46,943 nucleotides of DNA from Streptomyces minutiscleroticus (GTDB lineage Bacteria; Actinomycetota; Actinomycetes; Streptomycetales; Streptomycetaceae), in NCBI RefSeq assembly GCF_014650875.1, contig NZ_BMVU01000051.1, positions 1 to 46,943 of the forward strand. Reading direction: 5' to 3'. The notes beneath the pieces were generated by a model. It ran no database searches. It had not been told where the DNA came from and worked only from the letters and a program-made list of their open reading frames with translations. Both the position numbers and the translations under genes were made by a program. Numbering within the stretch: the first letter of the stretch is position 1; every line of letters begins with the position of its first letter. Below are positions 18,870 through 26,183 of the stretch, piece by piece.

Positions 18870-20405
18870 GTGCCACGTGGTGACGGTCGACTCAGTCATG
18901 ATCTTCTCCCCGGCGAGAAGGGCCCTCAGGACGCTTGTGGCGTCTTCGGGGTCTGGGCCCCGGGTGAAGAGGTCGCAAAGCTCACGTACTTCGGGCTCTA
19001 CGCCCTCCAGCATCGGGGTCAGGAATCCGCGGGAATCGCGGTCAGCAACGGCTCCCAGATCCTCGTCTTCAAGGACATGGGCCTCGTCTCCCAGGTCTTC
19101 GACGAGACCTCGCTCGGCTCCCTGCAGGGTCACATCGCGGTCGGACACGCCCGCTACTCGACCACCGGGGCCTCCGTGTGGGAGAACGCCCAGCCGACGT
19201 TCCGCGCCACCGCGCACGGCTCGATCGCGCTCGGCCACAACGGCAACCTGGTCAACACGGCCGAGCTCGCCGAGATGGTCGCGGACCTCCCCAAGCAGAA
19301 CGGCCGCTCCACCCAGGTCGCGGCCACCAACGACACCGACCTGGTCACGGCCCTCCTGGCCGGCCAGACGGACAGCGGCGAGGCCGACGGCACGCCGCTG
19401 ACCATCGAGGAGGCGGCCGCCCGCGTCCTGCCGAAGGTCAAGGGCGCCTTCAGCCTCGTCTTCATGAACGAGCACACCCTGTACGCGGCGCGCGACCCGC
19501 AGGGCATCCGCCCGCTGGTCCTCGGCCGCCTGGAGCGCGGCTGGGTCGTCGCCTCCGAGACCGCCGCGCTCGACATCTGCGGCGCCAGCTTCGTCCGCGA
19601 GATCGAGCCGGGCGAGTTCGTCGCCGTCGACGAGAACGGCCTGCGCTCCTTCAAGTTCGCGGAGGCGAACCCCAAGGGCTGCGTCTTCGAGTACGTCTAC
19701 CTGGCCCGCCCCGACACGGACATCGCCGGCCGGAACGTGTACCTCAGCCGGGTCGAGATGGGCCGCCGCCTGGCCAAGGAGGCGCCCGCCGAGGCGGACC
19801 TGGTCATAGCGACCCCGGAGTCCGGCACGCCCGCCGCGATCGGCTACGCGGAGGCCTCCGGCATCCCGTTCGGCGCCGGCCTGGTGAAGAACGCGTACGT
19901 GGGCCGGACCTTCATCCAGCCCTCGCAGACGATCCGCCAGCTCGGCATCCGCCTGAAGCTGAACCCGCTCAAGGAAGTCATCAAGGGCAAGCGGCTGGTC
20001 GTCGTCGACGACTCGATCGTCCGCGGCAACACCCAGCGCGCCCTGGTCCGCATGTTGCGCGAGGCGGGCGCCGCCGAGGTCCACATCCGGATCTCCTCGC
20101 CCCCGGTGAAGTGGCCCTGCTTCTTCGGCATCGACTTCGCCACCCGCGCCGAGCTGATCGCCAACGGCATGACGATCGAGGAGATCGGCACCTCGCTGGG
20201 CGCCGACTCCCTGTCGTACATCTCCATCGACGGCATGATCGAGGCGACCACCATCGCCAAGCCGAACCTCTGCCGGGCCTGCTTCGACGGCGAGTACCCG
20301 GTGGAGCTCCCCGACCCGGAGCTGCTGGGCAAGCAGCTCCTGGAGACCGAGCTGGCCGCGGGTCCCGCGGCCACCGCCGCGGCCGACGCGATCCGCCGCC
20401 CGTAG
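18870..20405 (+). CDS. purF: Amidophosphoribosyltransferase
   Basis: 511 aa. First committed enzyme of purine synthesis: PRPP plus glutamine gives phosphoribosylamine. An N-terminal propeptide of 22 residues precedes the nucleophile Cys23 in DACGVFGVW. The glutaminase domain includes GHARYSTTG and GHNGNLVNT; the phosphoribosyltransferase PRPP loop is VVVDDSIVRGNT. Cys residues in GCVFEYVYLARPD, VKWPCFFGID and NLCRACFDGEYP match the [4Fe-4S] ligands known from the Bacillus-type enzyme, so an oxygen-sensitive cluster is predicted. GTG 18870 gives the usual streptomycete N-terminus. Followed by purM after 46 bases. Confidence 0.97.
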   Translation: MPRGDGRLSHDLLPGEKGPQDACGVFGVWAPGEEVAKLTYFGLYALQHRGQESAGIAVSNGSQILVFKDMGLVSQVFDETSLGSLQGHIAVGHARYSTTGASVWENAQPTFRATAHGSIALGHNGNLVNTAELAEMVADLPKQNGRSTQVAATNDTDLVTALLAGQTDSGEADGTPLTIEEAAARVLPKVKGAFSLVFMNEHTLYAARDPQGIRPLVLGRLERGWVVASETAALDICGASFVREIEPGEFVAVDENGLRSFKFAEANPKGCVFEYVYLARPDTDIAGRNVYLSRVEMGRRLAKEAPAEADLVIATPESGTPAAIGYAEASGIPFGAGLVKNAYVGRTFIQPSQTIRQLGIRLKLNPLKEVIKGKRLVVVDDSIVRGNTQRALVRMLREAGAAEVHIRISSPPVKWPCFFGIDFATRAELIANGMTIEEIGTSLGADSLSYISIDGMIEATTIAKPNLCRACFDGEYPVELPDPELLGKQLLETELAAGPAATAAADAIRRP

Positions 20406-20451
20406 GACCCCGCAGCACTACAGCTGTACGACACGAAAGTTCTCAACAGTC

Positions 20452-21519
20452 ATGACTGAGACCACAGGTGCCAGCTACGCGGCTGCCGGCGTCGACATCG
20501 AGGCGGGCGACCGCGCGGTGGAGCTCATGAAGGAGTGGGTGAAGAAGACGCAGCGCCCCGAGGTCCTCGGCGGCCTCGGCGGCTTCGCCGGCCTCTTCGA
20601 CGCCTCAGCCCTCAAGCGCTACGAGCGCCCCCTGCTGGCGTCCGCCACCGACGGCGTCGGCACCAAGGTCGACCTCGCCCGGCAGCTCGGCGTGTACGAC
20701 ACCATCGGCCACGACCTCGTCGCGATGGTCATGGACGACATCGTGGTGTGCGGCGCCGAGCCGCTGTTCATGACCGACTACATCTGCGTCGGCAAGGTCC
20801 ACCCCGAGCGCGTCGCCGCCATCGTCAAGGGCATCGCCGAGGGCTGCGTCCTGGCCGGCTGCGCCCTGGTGGGCGGCGAGACCGCCGAGCACCCCGGCCT
20901 GCTCGGCCCGGACGACTTCGACGTCGCGGGGGCCGGCACCGGTGTGGTCGAGGCGGACCGCCTGCTGGGCTCGGATCGCATTCGCAACGGTGACGCCGTG
21001 ATCGCCATGGCGTCCTCGGGACTTCACTCGAACGGGTACTCACTGGTGCGGCACGTCCTCTTCGACAGGGCCGGCCTGAGCCTGGACCGGCAGGTCGAGG
21101 AGTTCGGCCGCACGCTCGGCGAGGAGCTCCTCGAGCCCACCCGGATCTACTCGCTGGACTGCCTGGCCCTGGCCCGCACCACCGAGGTGCACGCCTACAG
21201 CCACGTCACGGGCGGCGGCCTCGCGGCCAACCTCGCCCGGGTGATCCCGGACGGGCTGCACGCGGTCGTCGACCGCTCCACGTGGACCCCGGCCCCGGTC
21301 TTCGACCTCGTCGGCCGCACCGGCGACGTCGAGCGCCTGGAGCTGGAGAAGACGCTGAACATGGGCGTCGGCATGATCGCGGTCGTCCCGGGCGAGTCGG
21401 CGGACGCCGCGCTCGCCGTCCTCGCCGACCGCGGCGTGGAGGCCTGGGTCGCCGGTGAGATCACCGACCGCGGCGAGCACACCACCGGCGCGGCGCTGAT
21501 CGGCGACTACGCGGCCTGA
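20452..21519 (+). CDS. purM: Phosphoribosylformylglycinamidine cyclo-ligase (AIR synthetase)
   Basis: 355 aa. Closes the imidazole ring of FGAM to AIR with ATP. Family signatures: LLASATDGVGTKVDLA, IGHDLVAMVMDDIVVCGAEPLF, CALVGGETAEHPG, SSGLHSNGYSLVR and HVTGGGLAANLARV. ATG 20452 lies 46 bases after purF in the same direction, so the two are probably cotranscribed. The spacing lacks a strong Shine-Dalgarno (gaaagt only). Confidence 0.97.
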   Translation: MTETTGASYAAAGVDIEAGDRAVELMKEWVKKTQRPEVLGGLGGFAGLFDASALKRYERPLLASATDGVGTKVDLARQLGVYDTIGHDLVAMVMDDIVVCGAEPLFMTDYICVGKVHPERVAAIVKGIAEGCVLAGCALVGGETAEHPGLLGPDDFDVAGAGTGVVEADRLLGSDRIRNGDAVIAMASSGLHSNGYSLVRHVLFDRAGLSLDRQVEEFGRTLGEELLEPTRIYSLDCLALARTTEVHAYSHVTGGGLAANLARVIPDGLHAVVDRSTWTPAPVFDLVGRTGDVERLELEKTLNMGVGMIAVVPGESADAALAVLADRGVEAWVAGEITDRGEHTTGAALIGDYAA

Positions 21520-21536
21520 TGCGACGGCAGCACGAA

Positions 21537-21568
21537 ACCCGGTCCGGCGCCAAGGCCCCGGACCGGGT
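21537..21568. terminator. Shared terminator between purM and the DUF3073 gene
   Basis: acccggtccgg (21537-21547) pairs with ccggaccgggt (21558-21568), loop 10 bases. It lies between convergent genes, 17 bases after purM and 50 after the DUF3073 stop, so it can end both transcripts. Confidence 0.75.
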
Positions 21569-21618
21569 GAAGTGCAGTTGCTACGGGAACCGCGTGAACT
21601 GCGAAGGGTGCAGCTGCG

Positions 21619-21870
21619 TCAAGCGCCGCGGCGTTGCGACGACGGACCGGACTCGTCGTCCTCGTCCTCGTCGTCGTCGTTGTACAGATCCGCGTACCGC
21701 GCGTACGGGTCGTCGTCTTCGTCGTCTTCGAACGGCTCGCTGTTCGGCGGCTGGTTCGAAGTCGATGCGCCCAGTTCATGGGCCAGACGCGACAGGTCAG
21801 TCCCACCGCTGTTGTACTTCAGCTGGCGGGCGACCTTTGTCTGCTTGGCCTTGGCCCGGCCGCGCCCCAT
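21619..21870 (-). CDS. DUF3073 family protein
   Basis: 83 aa: MGRGRAKAKQTKVARQLKYN, a short conserved middle (LSRLAHELGAS) and a tail very rich in Asp/Glu. This matches DUF3073, a family restricted to actinobacteria with unknown function. The basic start and acidic end suggest nucleic-acid or ribosome contact, but that is speculation. ATG 21870 follows gaggggg. The frame is open further upstream without family similarity. It is convergent with purM. Confidence 0.85.
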   Translation of the reverse strand: MGRGRAKAKQTKVARQLKYNSGGTDLSRLAHELGASTSNQPPNSEPFEDDEDDDPYARYADLYNDDDEDEDDESGPSSQRRGA

Positions 21871-22159
21871 GGCTCGACCCCCTCGGTGACGGGGCTCGAC
21901 GGCCCCAGAGTCTTGACACGCGTTCATGATCTGGAACGGGCTCTCCGTGGAGAGACCGGTCCGTAGGGCTTCCACGGTACCTGAGCCCGCGCCCATACGG
22001 TACGTCGCCCGCAGGACGGGCGTGTGCGCGGGTCCCGCGAGGCGCCCTTTCCTCGCTGGTCACCGGCGATTTTAACCACTTATCGGGGAACGACCCGCCG
22101 ACGGAAGTGAGAGTTCTCTCCAACCGGCCCGCCGACGGGTACCCGACGGAGGCGGAAGG

Positions 22160-23254
22160 TCAGCGTCCGGCGCCGGCCGCGATCGCGTCGGCCATCCGCT
22201 GCTCGGCGATCCGGTCGGCCGCGGCGGCGGGCGGAATCCCGTCCTCATTCGCACGTGCGAAGATCGAAAGCGTGGTGTCGAAGATCTTCGCGGCCTTCGC
22301 GCGGCACCGCTCGAAGTCGAAGCCGTGCAGCTCGTCGGCGACCTGGATCACGCCGCCCGCGTTCACCACGTAGTCCGGTGCGTAGAGGATTCCGCGGTCC
22401 GCGAGGTCCTTCTCGACACCGGGGTGCGCCAGCTGGTTGTTGGCGGCACCGCAGACCGCCCGCGCGGTGAGCACGGGAACGGTGTCGTCGTTCAGCGCGC
22501 CGCCGAGCGCGCAGGGCGCGTAGACGTCGAGCCCTTCGAGCCGGATCAGCTTCTCCGTGTCGGCGACGGCCCGTACGGACGGGTGCCGCTCGGTGATCCG
22601 CGCCACCGCGTCCTGCCGCACGTCCGTGATCACGACCTCGGCGCCGTCCTCCAGCAGGTGCTCCACCAGGTGGTGGCCGACCTTGCCGACGCCCGCGACG
22701 CCGACCGTCCGGCCGCGCAGCGACGGCTCGCCCCACAGGTGCCGCGCCGAGGCCCGCATCCCCTGGAAGACGCCGAACGCGGTGAGCACCGAGGAGTCGC
22801 CGGCGCCGCCGTTCTCGGGCGAACGGCCGGTCGTCCAGCGGCACTCGCGCGCGACGACGTCCATGTCCGCCACGTACGTGCCGACGTCGCACGCGGTCAC
22901 GTACCGCCCGCCGAGCGAGGCCACGGCGCGCCCGTACGCCAGCAGCAGCTCCTCGGTCTTGTCGCGCTGCGGGTCACCGATGATCACCGCCTTCCCGCCG
23001 CCGTGGTCGAGCCCGGCCATGGCGTTCTTGTACGACATCCCGCGCGCGAGGTTCAGCGCGTCGGCGACGGCCTCCTCGTCGCTCGCGTACGGGTAGAAGC
23101 GCGTACCGCCCAGGGCGGGGCCCAGGGCGGTGGAGTGGAGGGCGATGACGGCCTTGAGGCCGGTGGCGCGGTCCTGGCAGAGCACGACCTGCTCGTGGCC
23201 GCCCTGGTCCGAGCGGAACAGGGTGTGCAGGACGCCGTCGTTTGCGTCGGTCAC
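22160..23254 (-). CDS. vdh: Valine (branched-chain amino acid) dehydrogenase, NAD-dependent
   Basis: 364 aa Glu/Leu/Phe/Val dehydrogenase. Catalytic Lys88 lies in LDHGGGKAVIIGDP, with GGTRFYPYASDEEA upstream; the NAD-binding Rossmann motif is GVAGVGKVGHHL; NNQLAHPGVEKDL and YVVNAGGVIQVADE are typical. In streptomycetes Vdh oxidatively deaminates valine, leucine and isoleucine and feeds acyl-CoA starter units for polyketides. GTG 23254 has gggag upstream. A 289-base gap to DUF3073 (same strand, downstream) suggests separate transcription. Confidence 0.93.
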   Translation of the reverse strand: MTDANDGVLHTLFRSDQGGHEQVVLCQDRATGLKAVIALHSTALGPALGGTRFYPYASDEEAVADALNLARGMSYKNAMAGLDHGGGKAVIIGDPQRDKTEELLLAYGRAVASLGGRYVTACDVGTYVADMDVVARECRWTTGRSPENGGAGDSSVLTAFGVFQGMRASARHLWGEPSLRGRTVGVAGVGKVGHHLVEHLLEDGAEVVITDVRQDAVARITERHPSVRAVADTEKLIRLEGLDVYAPCALGGALNDDTVPVLTARAVCGAANNQLAHPGVEKDLADRGILYAPDYVVNAGGVIQVADELHGFDFERCRAKAAKIFDTTLSIFARANEDGIPPAAAADRIAEQRMADAIAAGAGR

Positions 23255-23486
23255 GGTGGTGACTCCCGGTCGAGTAGCGGCGATGGAAACGGTGCCCGTG
23301 CGGGTGGCGGGCCTCCGTGGGCACGAGAGTAGGGCCTGGGCGCATCCGCCATCCGCGCAGTGGTCAGGATCACCCCCTCGCGGAGTACGGTCACAGTGTC
23401 CCGTGCGACGATTTGCAGGGTTTTCCGGCCCGTTCGTGTGCGGATTCCATGGGTTTTCCGCCAGGCCCGCGGGGGAGGGAGCAAGC

Positions 23487-24338
23487 GTGCCCCAGGTGTC
23501 CTCGGTGATCGTCCCCTACGCCTCCTACCTCCGCGTGTACGAACCGCTGGCCGCCTTCCCCGAGCCGGAGCGCGGCCACTGGGCCCGCTACGCCGAACGC
23601 TCCGACCTGCCCACGTACCAGGACGAACTGCGGCGCTCCCTGGCCGACTTGCTGCCCACCCCGCCGGTCCCGGTGCCGGTGCACGAGAGCGGCGACGCCT
23701 TCGTCGTCGACGTGGACGGCGTGCTGTGCGTGTGCCCCTGGCGCACCCGGCTGCGCGGCTGGCAGGCGCTCGGCGAGCTCGCCGAGGAGCTGCCGGCGTC
23801 CGTCCTGGACGCCGTCCTGCCGCCGGTCGTGCGCCACCAGGCGACGCGGGACCACGAGCGCTGGGCGGCCCGCAACCCCGACGCCCGCCCCTGGATCCGC
23901 ACCTCGACCTGGCAGGTCCCGCTGACCTGGTTCGTCCTGGTCTCCGACGAGGAGCGCACGTACGACAAGGGGGCGGGGACCCCGGACGGCGAGCCGCCCG
24001 TGCTGCGCTACCGGACGCCGATGGTGCAGGCGCGGCGGCGCGTGGCGCGGGGCCTGCGCACCCTCAGGGACACGGTCGACGAGGGGCCGCTGATCGACGG
24101 CCTGGTGGACGTGGGCCGCTGGCTGGAGGAGTTCCACCCCCGCTCGCTGGTGGAGCTCGACTACGGCGGCCTGGTGCACGTCCTGCCGCCGGGCCAGCTC
24201 GACGGCGACCACTCGGCGGCCGACGTGGCCGAGGGGATCGAGGCGCTGCGCACCGGGGACGGCGAGGGCGCCGCGCGGGCGTACGCGCGCCTGGTGGAGC
24301 GGTGGCGCTCGGTGCGCGAGCGACGCTCCGCGAACTGA
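23487..24338 (+). CDS. Conserved-looking hypothetical protein upstream of bldC
   Basis: 283 aa from GTG 23487 with a strong gggggaggga at 23471-23480. Coding bias is typical of the genome, so it is real, but I do not recognise a domain. It is soluble, acidic and rich in Trp/Arg pairs; VVDVDGVLCVCPWRTRLRGW and VPLTWFVLVSDEERTYDKG look like structured strands, and the C-terminus is helical (ARAYARLVERWRSVRER). The protein ends 533 bases before bldC. It is divergent from vdh. No function is proposed. Confidence 0.8.
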   Translation: MPQVSSVIVPYASYLRVYEPLAAFPEPERGHWARYAERSDLPTYQDELRRSLADLLPTPPVPVPVHESGDAFVVDVDGVLCVCPWRTRLRGWQALGELAEELPASVLDAVLPPVVRHQATRDHERWAARNPDARPWIRTSTWQVPLTWFVLVSDEERTYDKGAGTPDGEPPVLRYRTPMVQARRRVARGLRTLRDTVDEGPLIDGLVDVGRWLEEFHPRSLVELDYGGLVHVLPPGQLDGDHSAADVAEGIEALRTGDGEGAARAYARLVERWRSVRERRSAN

Positions 24339-24557
24339 CGGGGCGTAAGATTCCCCTGTCCCCTTTCTGAGGCCAGAGGTTCACGGCACGCTTACAGTTC
24401 CTGGAGCGGGCGTCGGTGACCCGATGGGACGTAGGTCCCGATCCGGTCCTATGTACGCAAGCGTGACGGACTGCACGTGACAAGCGTCTTGCGTCTTACG
24501 CCCCCCCTCATGCCAAAATAGGACAAGGAGTCCGGGGAGGACTCCATCCGCTCTCTT

Positions 24558-24737
24558 ATGAGTGGAATCTCCGCATTGCACGCTATGGGGGGTCTGGTGA
24601 CTCCTGATCGTCCTGTGACTGATCGTCACAGTGGCGTGACTGTCCGCTATGGCATGGTCCATCGGCTTCCGTCGCTGATGAACACCTGGGAGGGCAATTC
24701 CATCGGTTTGGCCGACGCGGCTGGACAGATGGTGTAG
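24558..24737 (+). CDS. Possible small ORF in the bldC leader
   Basis: ATG 24558 to TAG 24735-24737, 59 aa, starting MSGISALHAMGGLVTPDRPV. Third codon positions are not G/C-biased, unlike every real gene around it, and the nearest purine-rich site (ggggagg, 24534-24540) is 17 bases away. It may be a leader peptide or just an open stretch in a low-GC regulatory region. Reported as doubtful. Confidence 0.2.
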   Translation: MSGISALHAMGGLVTPDRPVTDRHSGVTVRYGMVHRLPSLMNTWEGNSIGLADAAGQMV

Positions 24738-24832
24738 TTGTAGTGCCGAGGACAAGCCGTTCGTCCTATAACCGACTCGACTCGCGTCCGCCATTTCGGG
24801 CAACGCGGGTCAAGGTGCAGAATTTAGAGGAA

Positions 24833-24854
24833 AGAACCGAGAAGGTTCGGTTCT
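24833..24854 (+). promoter_or_regulatory. Hairpin before the bldC ribosome site
   Basis: 8-bp arms agaaccga and tcggttct with a 6-base loop end 4 bases before cgaggagg. In the mRNA this stem would sit against the Shine-Dalgarno sequence and could modulate translation or stability of bldC. Confidence 0.5.
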
Positions 24855-24870
24855 CCCGAGGAGGCCGCTC

Positions 24871-25077
24871 ATGACCGCTCGCACCCCTGATGCCGAGCCG
24901 CTGCTGACCCCGGCTGAGGTCGCCACGATGTTCCGCGTCGACCCGAAGACGGTCACGCGGTGGGCGAAGGCCGGCAAGCTCACGTCGATCCGTACGCTCG
25001 GCGGGCACCGCCGCTACCGCGAGGCGGAGGTCCGCGCTCTGCTCGCGGGCATCCCCCAGCAGCGCAGCGAGGCCTGA
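24871..25077 (+). CDS. bldC: Developmental regulator BldC
   Basis: 68 aa consisting of one MerR-like winged-helix DNA-binding domain: LLTPAEVATMFRVDPKTVTRWAKAG (helix-turn-helix) and LTSIRTLGGHRRYREAEV (wing). Length and sequence are those of streptomycete BldC, which binds DNA direct repeats cooperatively and delays sporulation; bldC mutants are bald or sporulate early depending on the species. It lacks the MerR dimerisation and effector part. ATG 24871 follows gaggagg. It has its own long leader and a strong T6 terminator. Confidence 0.97.
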   Translation: MTARTPDAEPLLTPAEVATMFRVDPKTVTRWAKAGKLTSIRTLGGHRRYREAEVRALLAGIPQQRSEA

Positions 25078-25212
25078 CAACCGCATATCAGGGCATTTCG
25101 GCAGGCCCCCAACCCGGCCGGAACGCCCGCACCACAGCTCCAAGCGACGCGGGGCCTGCCCCAACAGGACCCACGCCCACTCCACTTGCACGACTGATCA
25201 GGGTGCGTCGTA

Positions 25213-25252
25213 GATCGCGCTGGACTCCGCCGGGTCCAGCGCGATCTTTTTT
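25213..25252 (+). terminator. Rho-independent terminator after bldC
   Basis: gatcgcgctgga (25213-25224) pairs with tccagcgcgatc (25235-25246), loop 10 bases, followed by six T. It is the most classical terminator in the window, 135 bases after bldC. Confidence 0.92.
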
Positions 25253-25514
25253 GTGCCCGCCACGAGGGGCCTACGGGTCGTCCGTGTGCGGCCTTGTCGG
25301 AGTCGGGGGAGGTCTGTCGGATCTCCTGTGGAAGGCCTCCGGGAGTAGTGCAATTGCACATATTAAATTGACCCGTTGTAGGTCGTGCGTAAGTACCGCA
25401 CCTCTGAAAACTTATGCGGTGACTCCCGTCACACAGTCGAGAGTGCCGTGATCGCGACGTACGGCAGCGGAGGGCGGGTTCACGGGCGGCGGGGGTACGC
25501 CCGGACGGAAGATC
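25253..25514. other. Gene-free AT-richer segment with a promoter-like sequence
   Basis: 262 bases between the bldC terminator and the downstream repeat. It holds the palindrome gtgcaattgcac (25348-25359), the AT-rich catattaaattg and TTGACC (25368-25373) spaced 16 from TAAGTA (25390-25395), and a short inverted repeat gtgac-tccc-gtcac (about 25423-25436). This looks like a functional plus-strand promoter with operators, but no coding frame follows. Candidate for a small RNA. Confidence 0.4.
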
Positions 25515-25565
25515 CGCAGAGGGGCCGCAGAGGGGCCGCAGAGGGGCCGCAGAGGGCCCGCAGGG
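25515..25565. repeat. 11-bp tandem repeat gaggggccgca
   Basis: At least three exact units of cgcagaggggc type and two degenerate ones just beyond the 3' end of the DUF6274-like gene. No spacers; simple slippage repeat. Confidence 0.8.
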
Positions 25566-25614
25566 GCGTTCCGGGGGGCTTGCGAGCCGCGTTGCCGGTC
25601 CCTGGAGGGAGCGT

Positions 25615-25806
25615 TCAGACCTCGGAGGGGATCTCGTCGGCGGAGGCACCGCCGGCGCCCTCGGCGTCGTGCGCGGACTCCATGGCCAGCCGCAGAAGGC
25701 GGTGACAGACGGGGCAGCGGCGCGTCAGGTGGCGGTACCCGCCGGAGGCGGCCGACAAGTGGGCGCGGAGCAGAGCGCGCGTCTCGTGCCTGCCGGACGT
25801 CGTCAT
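25615..25806 (-). CDS. Small CxxCH-containing protein, DUF6274-like
   Basis: 63 aa from ATG 25806, with ggaggtgg 5 bases upstream. RHETRALLRAHLSAASGGYRHLTRRCPVCHRLLRLAME is close to what I remember of the streptomycete family DUF6274. The CPVCH pair could bind half a zinc site, so a dimer or partner would complete it. The rest is acidic and probably disordered. Function unknown. Lies convergent with bldC and downstream of tRNA-Asp on the same strand. Confidence 0.65.
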   Translation of the reverse strand: MTTSGRHETRALLRAHLSAASGGYRHLTRRCPVCHRLLRLAMESAHDAEGAGGASADEIPSEV

Positions 25807-25941
25807 ACGCCACCTCCGCGGGGTCATCACCCTTTTTATTGAGGTACCGGCGGAATGTGACGCCGTCAAGGGAACGGGCGCCGACGGGCCCGGCCGCCGT
25901 TCGCGCGCGCGGACGCGTGGAAGGTTCCGCGCGAACATGCG

Positions 25942-25974
25942 GAAGGCCCGCTTCCGAAACGGAAGCGGGCCTTC
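25942..25974 (-). terminator. Terminator of tRNA-Asp copy 1
   Basis: gaaggcccgcttcc (25942-25955) pairs with ggaagcgggccttc (25961-25974), loop 5 bases, located 9 bases past the tRNA 3' end on the minus strand. Confidence 0.8.
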
Positions 25975-25983
25975 TGATCACTG

Positions 25984-26058
25984 CGGTCCTGACGGGATTT
26001 GAACCCGCGGCCTCCACCTTGACAGGGTGGCGAGCACTCCAAACTGCTCCACAGGACC
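25984..26058 (-). tRNA. tRNA-Asp(GTC), copy 1
   Basis: 75 nt on the minus strand: acceptor GGTCCTG/CAGGACC, discriminator G, anticodon stem CCACC/GGTGG with loop CTGTCAA giving GTC, T-loop GGTTCAAATCC. Identical to 32031-32105. No encoded CCA. Confidence 0.97.
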
Positions 26059-26130
26059 TGGAGCACCTCTCGGTCTCCGGGAGACCGGCGAGGTTTCGCG
26101 GCGCGAACCGTGCGGTGCGCTGCGAGAAGG

Positions 26131-26161
26131 ACTGTACAGGAGGGTGGGCCCGGTGGTCGAA
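26131..26161 (-). promoter_or_regulatory. Promoter of tRNA-Asp copy 1
   Basis: On the minus strand TTCGAC (26161-26156) and TACAGT (26136-26131), spacing 19. It lies between the hrpA stop and the tRNA and would give a leader of roughly 65 bases. Confidence 0.5.
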
Positions 26162-26183
26162 CTCACCCTCCGTGCACGGTCCG

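Larger units (their letters stand above)
24339..24870. other. Long bldC upstream region with several hairpins
   Basis: 532 bases of lower GC than the neighbours. Inverted repeats: gggac/gtccc around 24424-24437, ggagtcc (24527-24533)/ggactcc (24539-24545), and agaaccga (24833-24840)/tcggttct (24847-24854), the last just before the bldC ribosome site. TATAAC (24767-24772) is a good -10 for a promoter about 95 bases upstream of bldC; TTGCGT (24489-24494) with CAAAAT (24514-24519) is a weaker second one. A 59-codon open frame lies inside (separate entry). Confidence 0.55.

Noticed and set aside
24381..24803. 140-codon minus-strand frame opposite the bldC leader
   Set aside because: No G/C bias at third positions, no ribosome site and no family resemblance.
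25423..25436. BldD box at gtgac-tccc-gtcac
   Set aside because: Arms look right but the spacing is one base short of the known BldD consensus; kept only as an unexplained inverted repeat.
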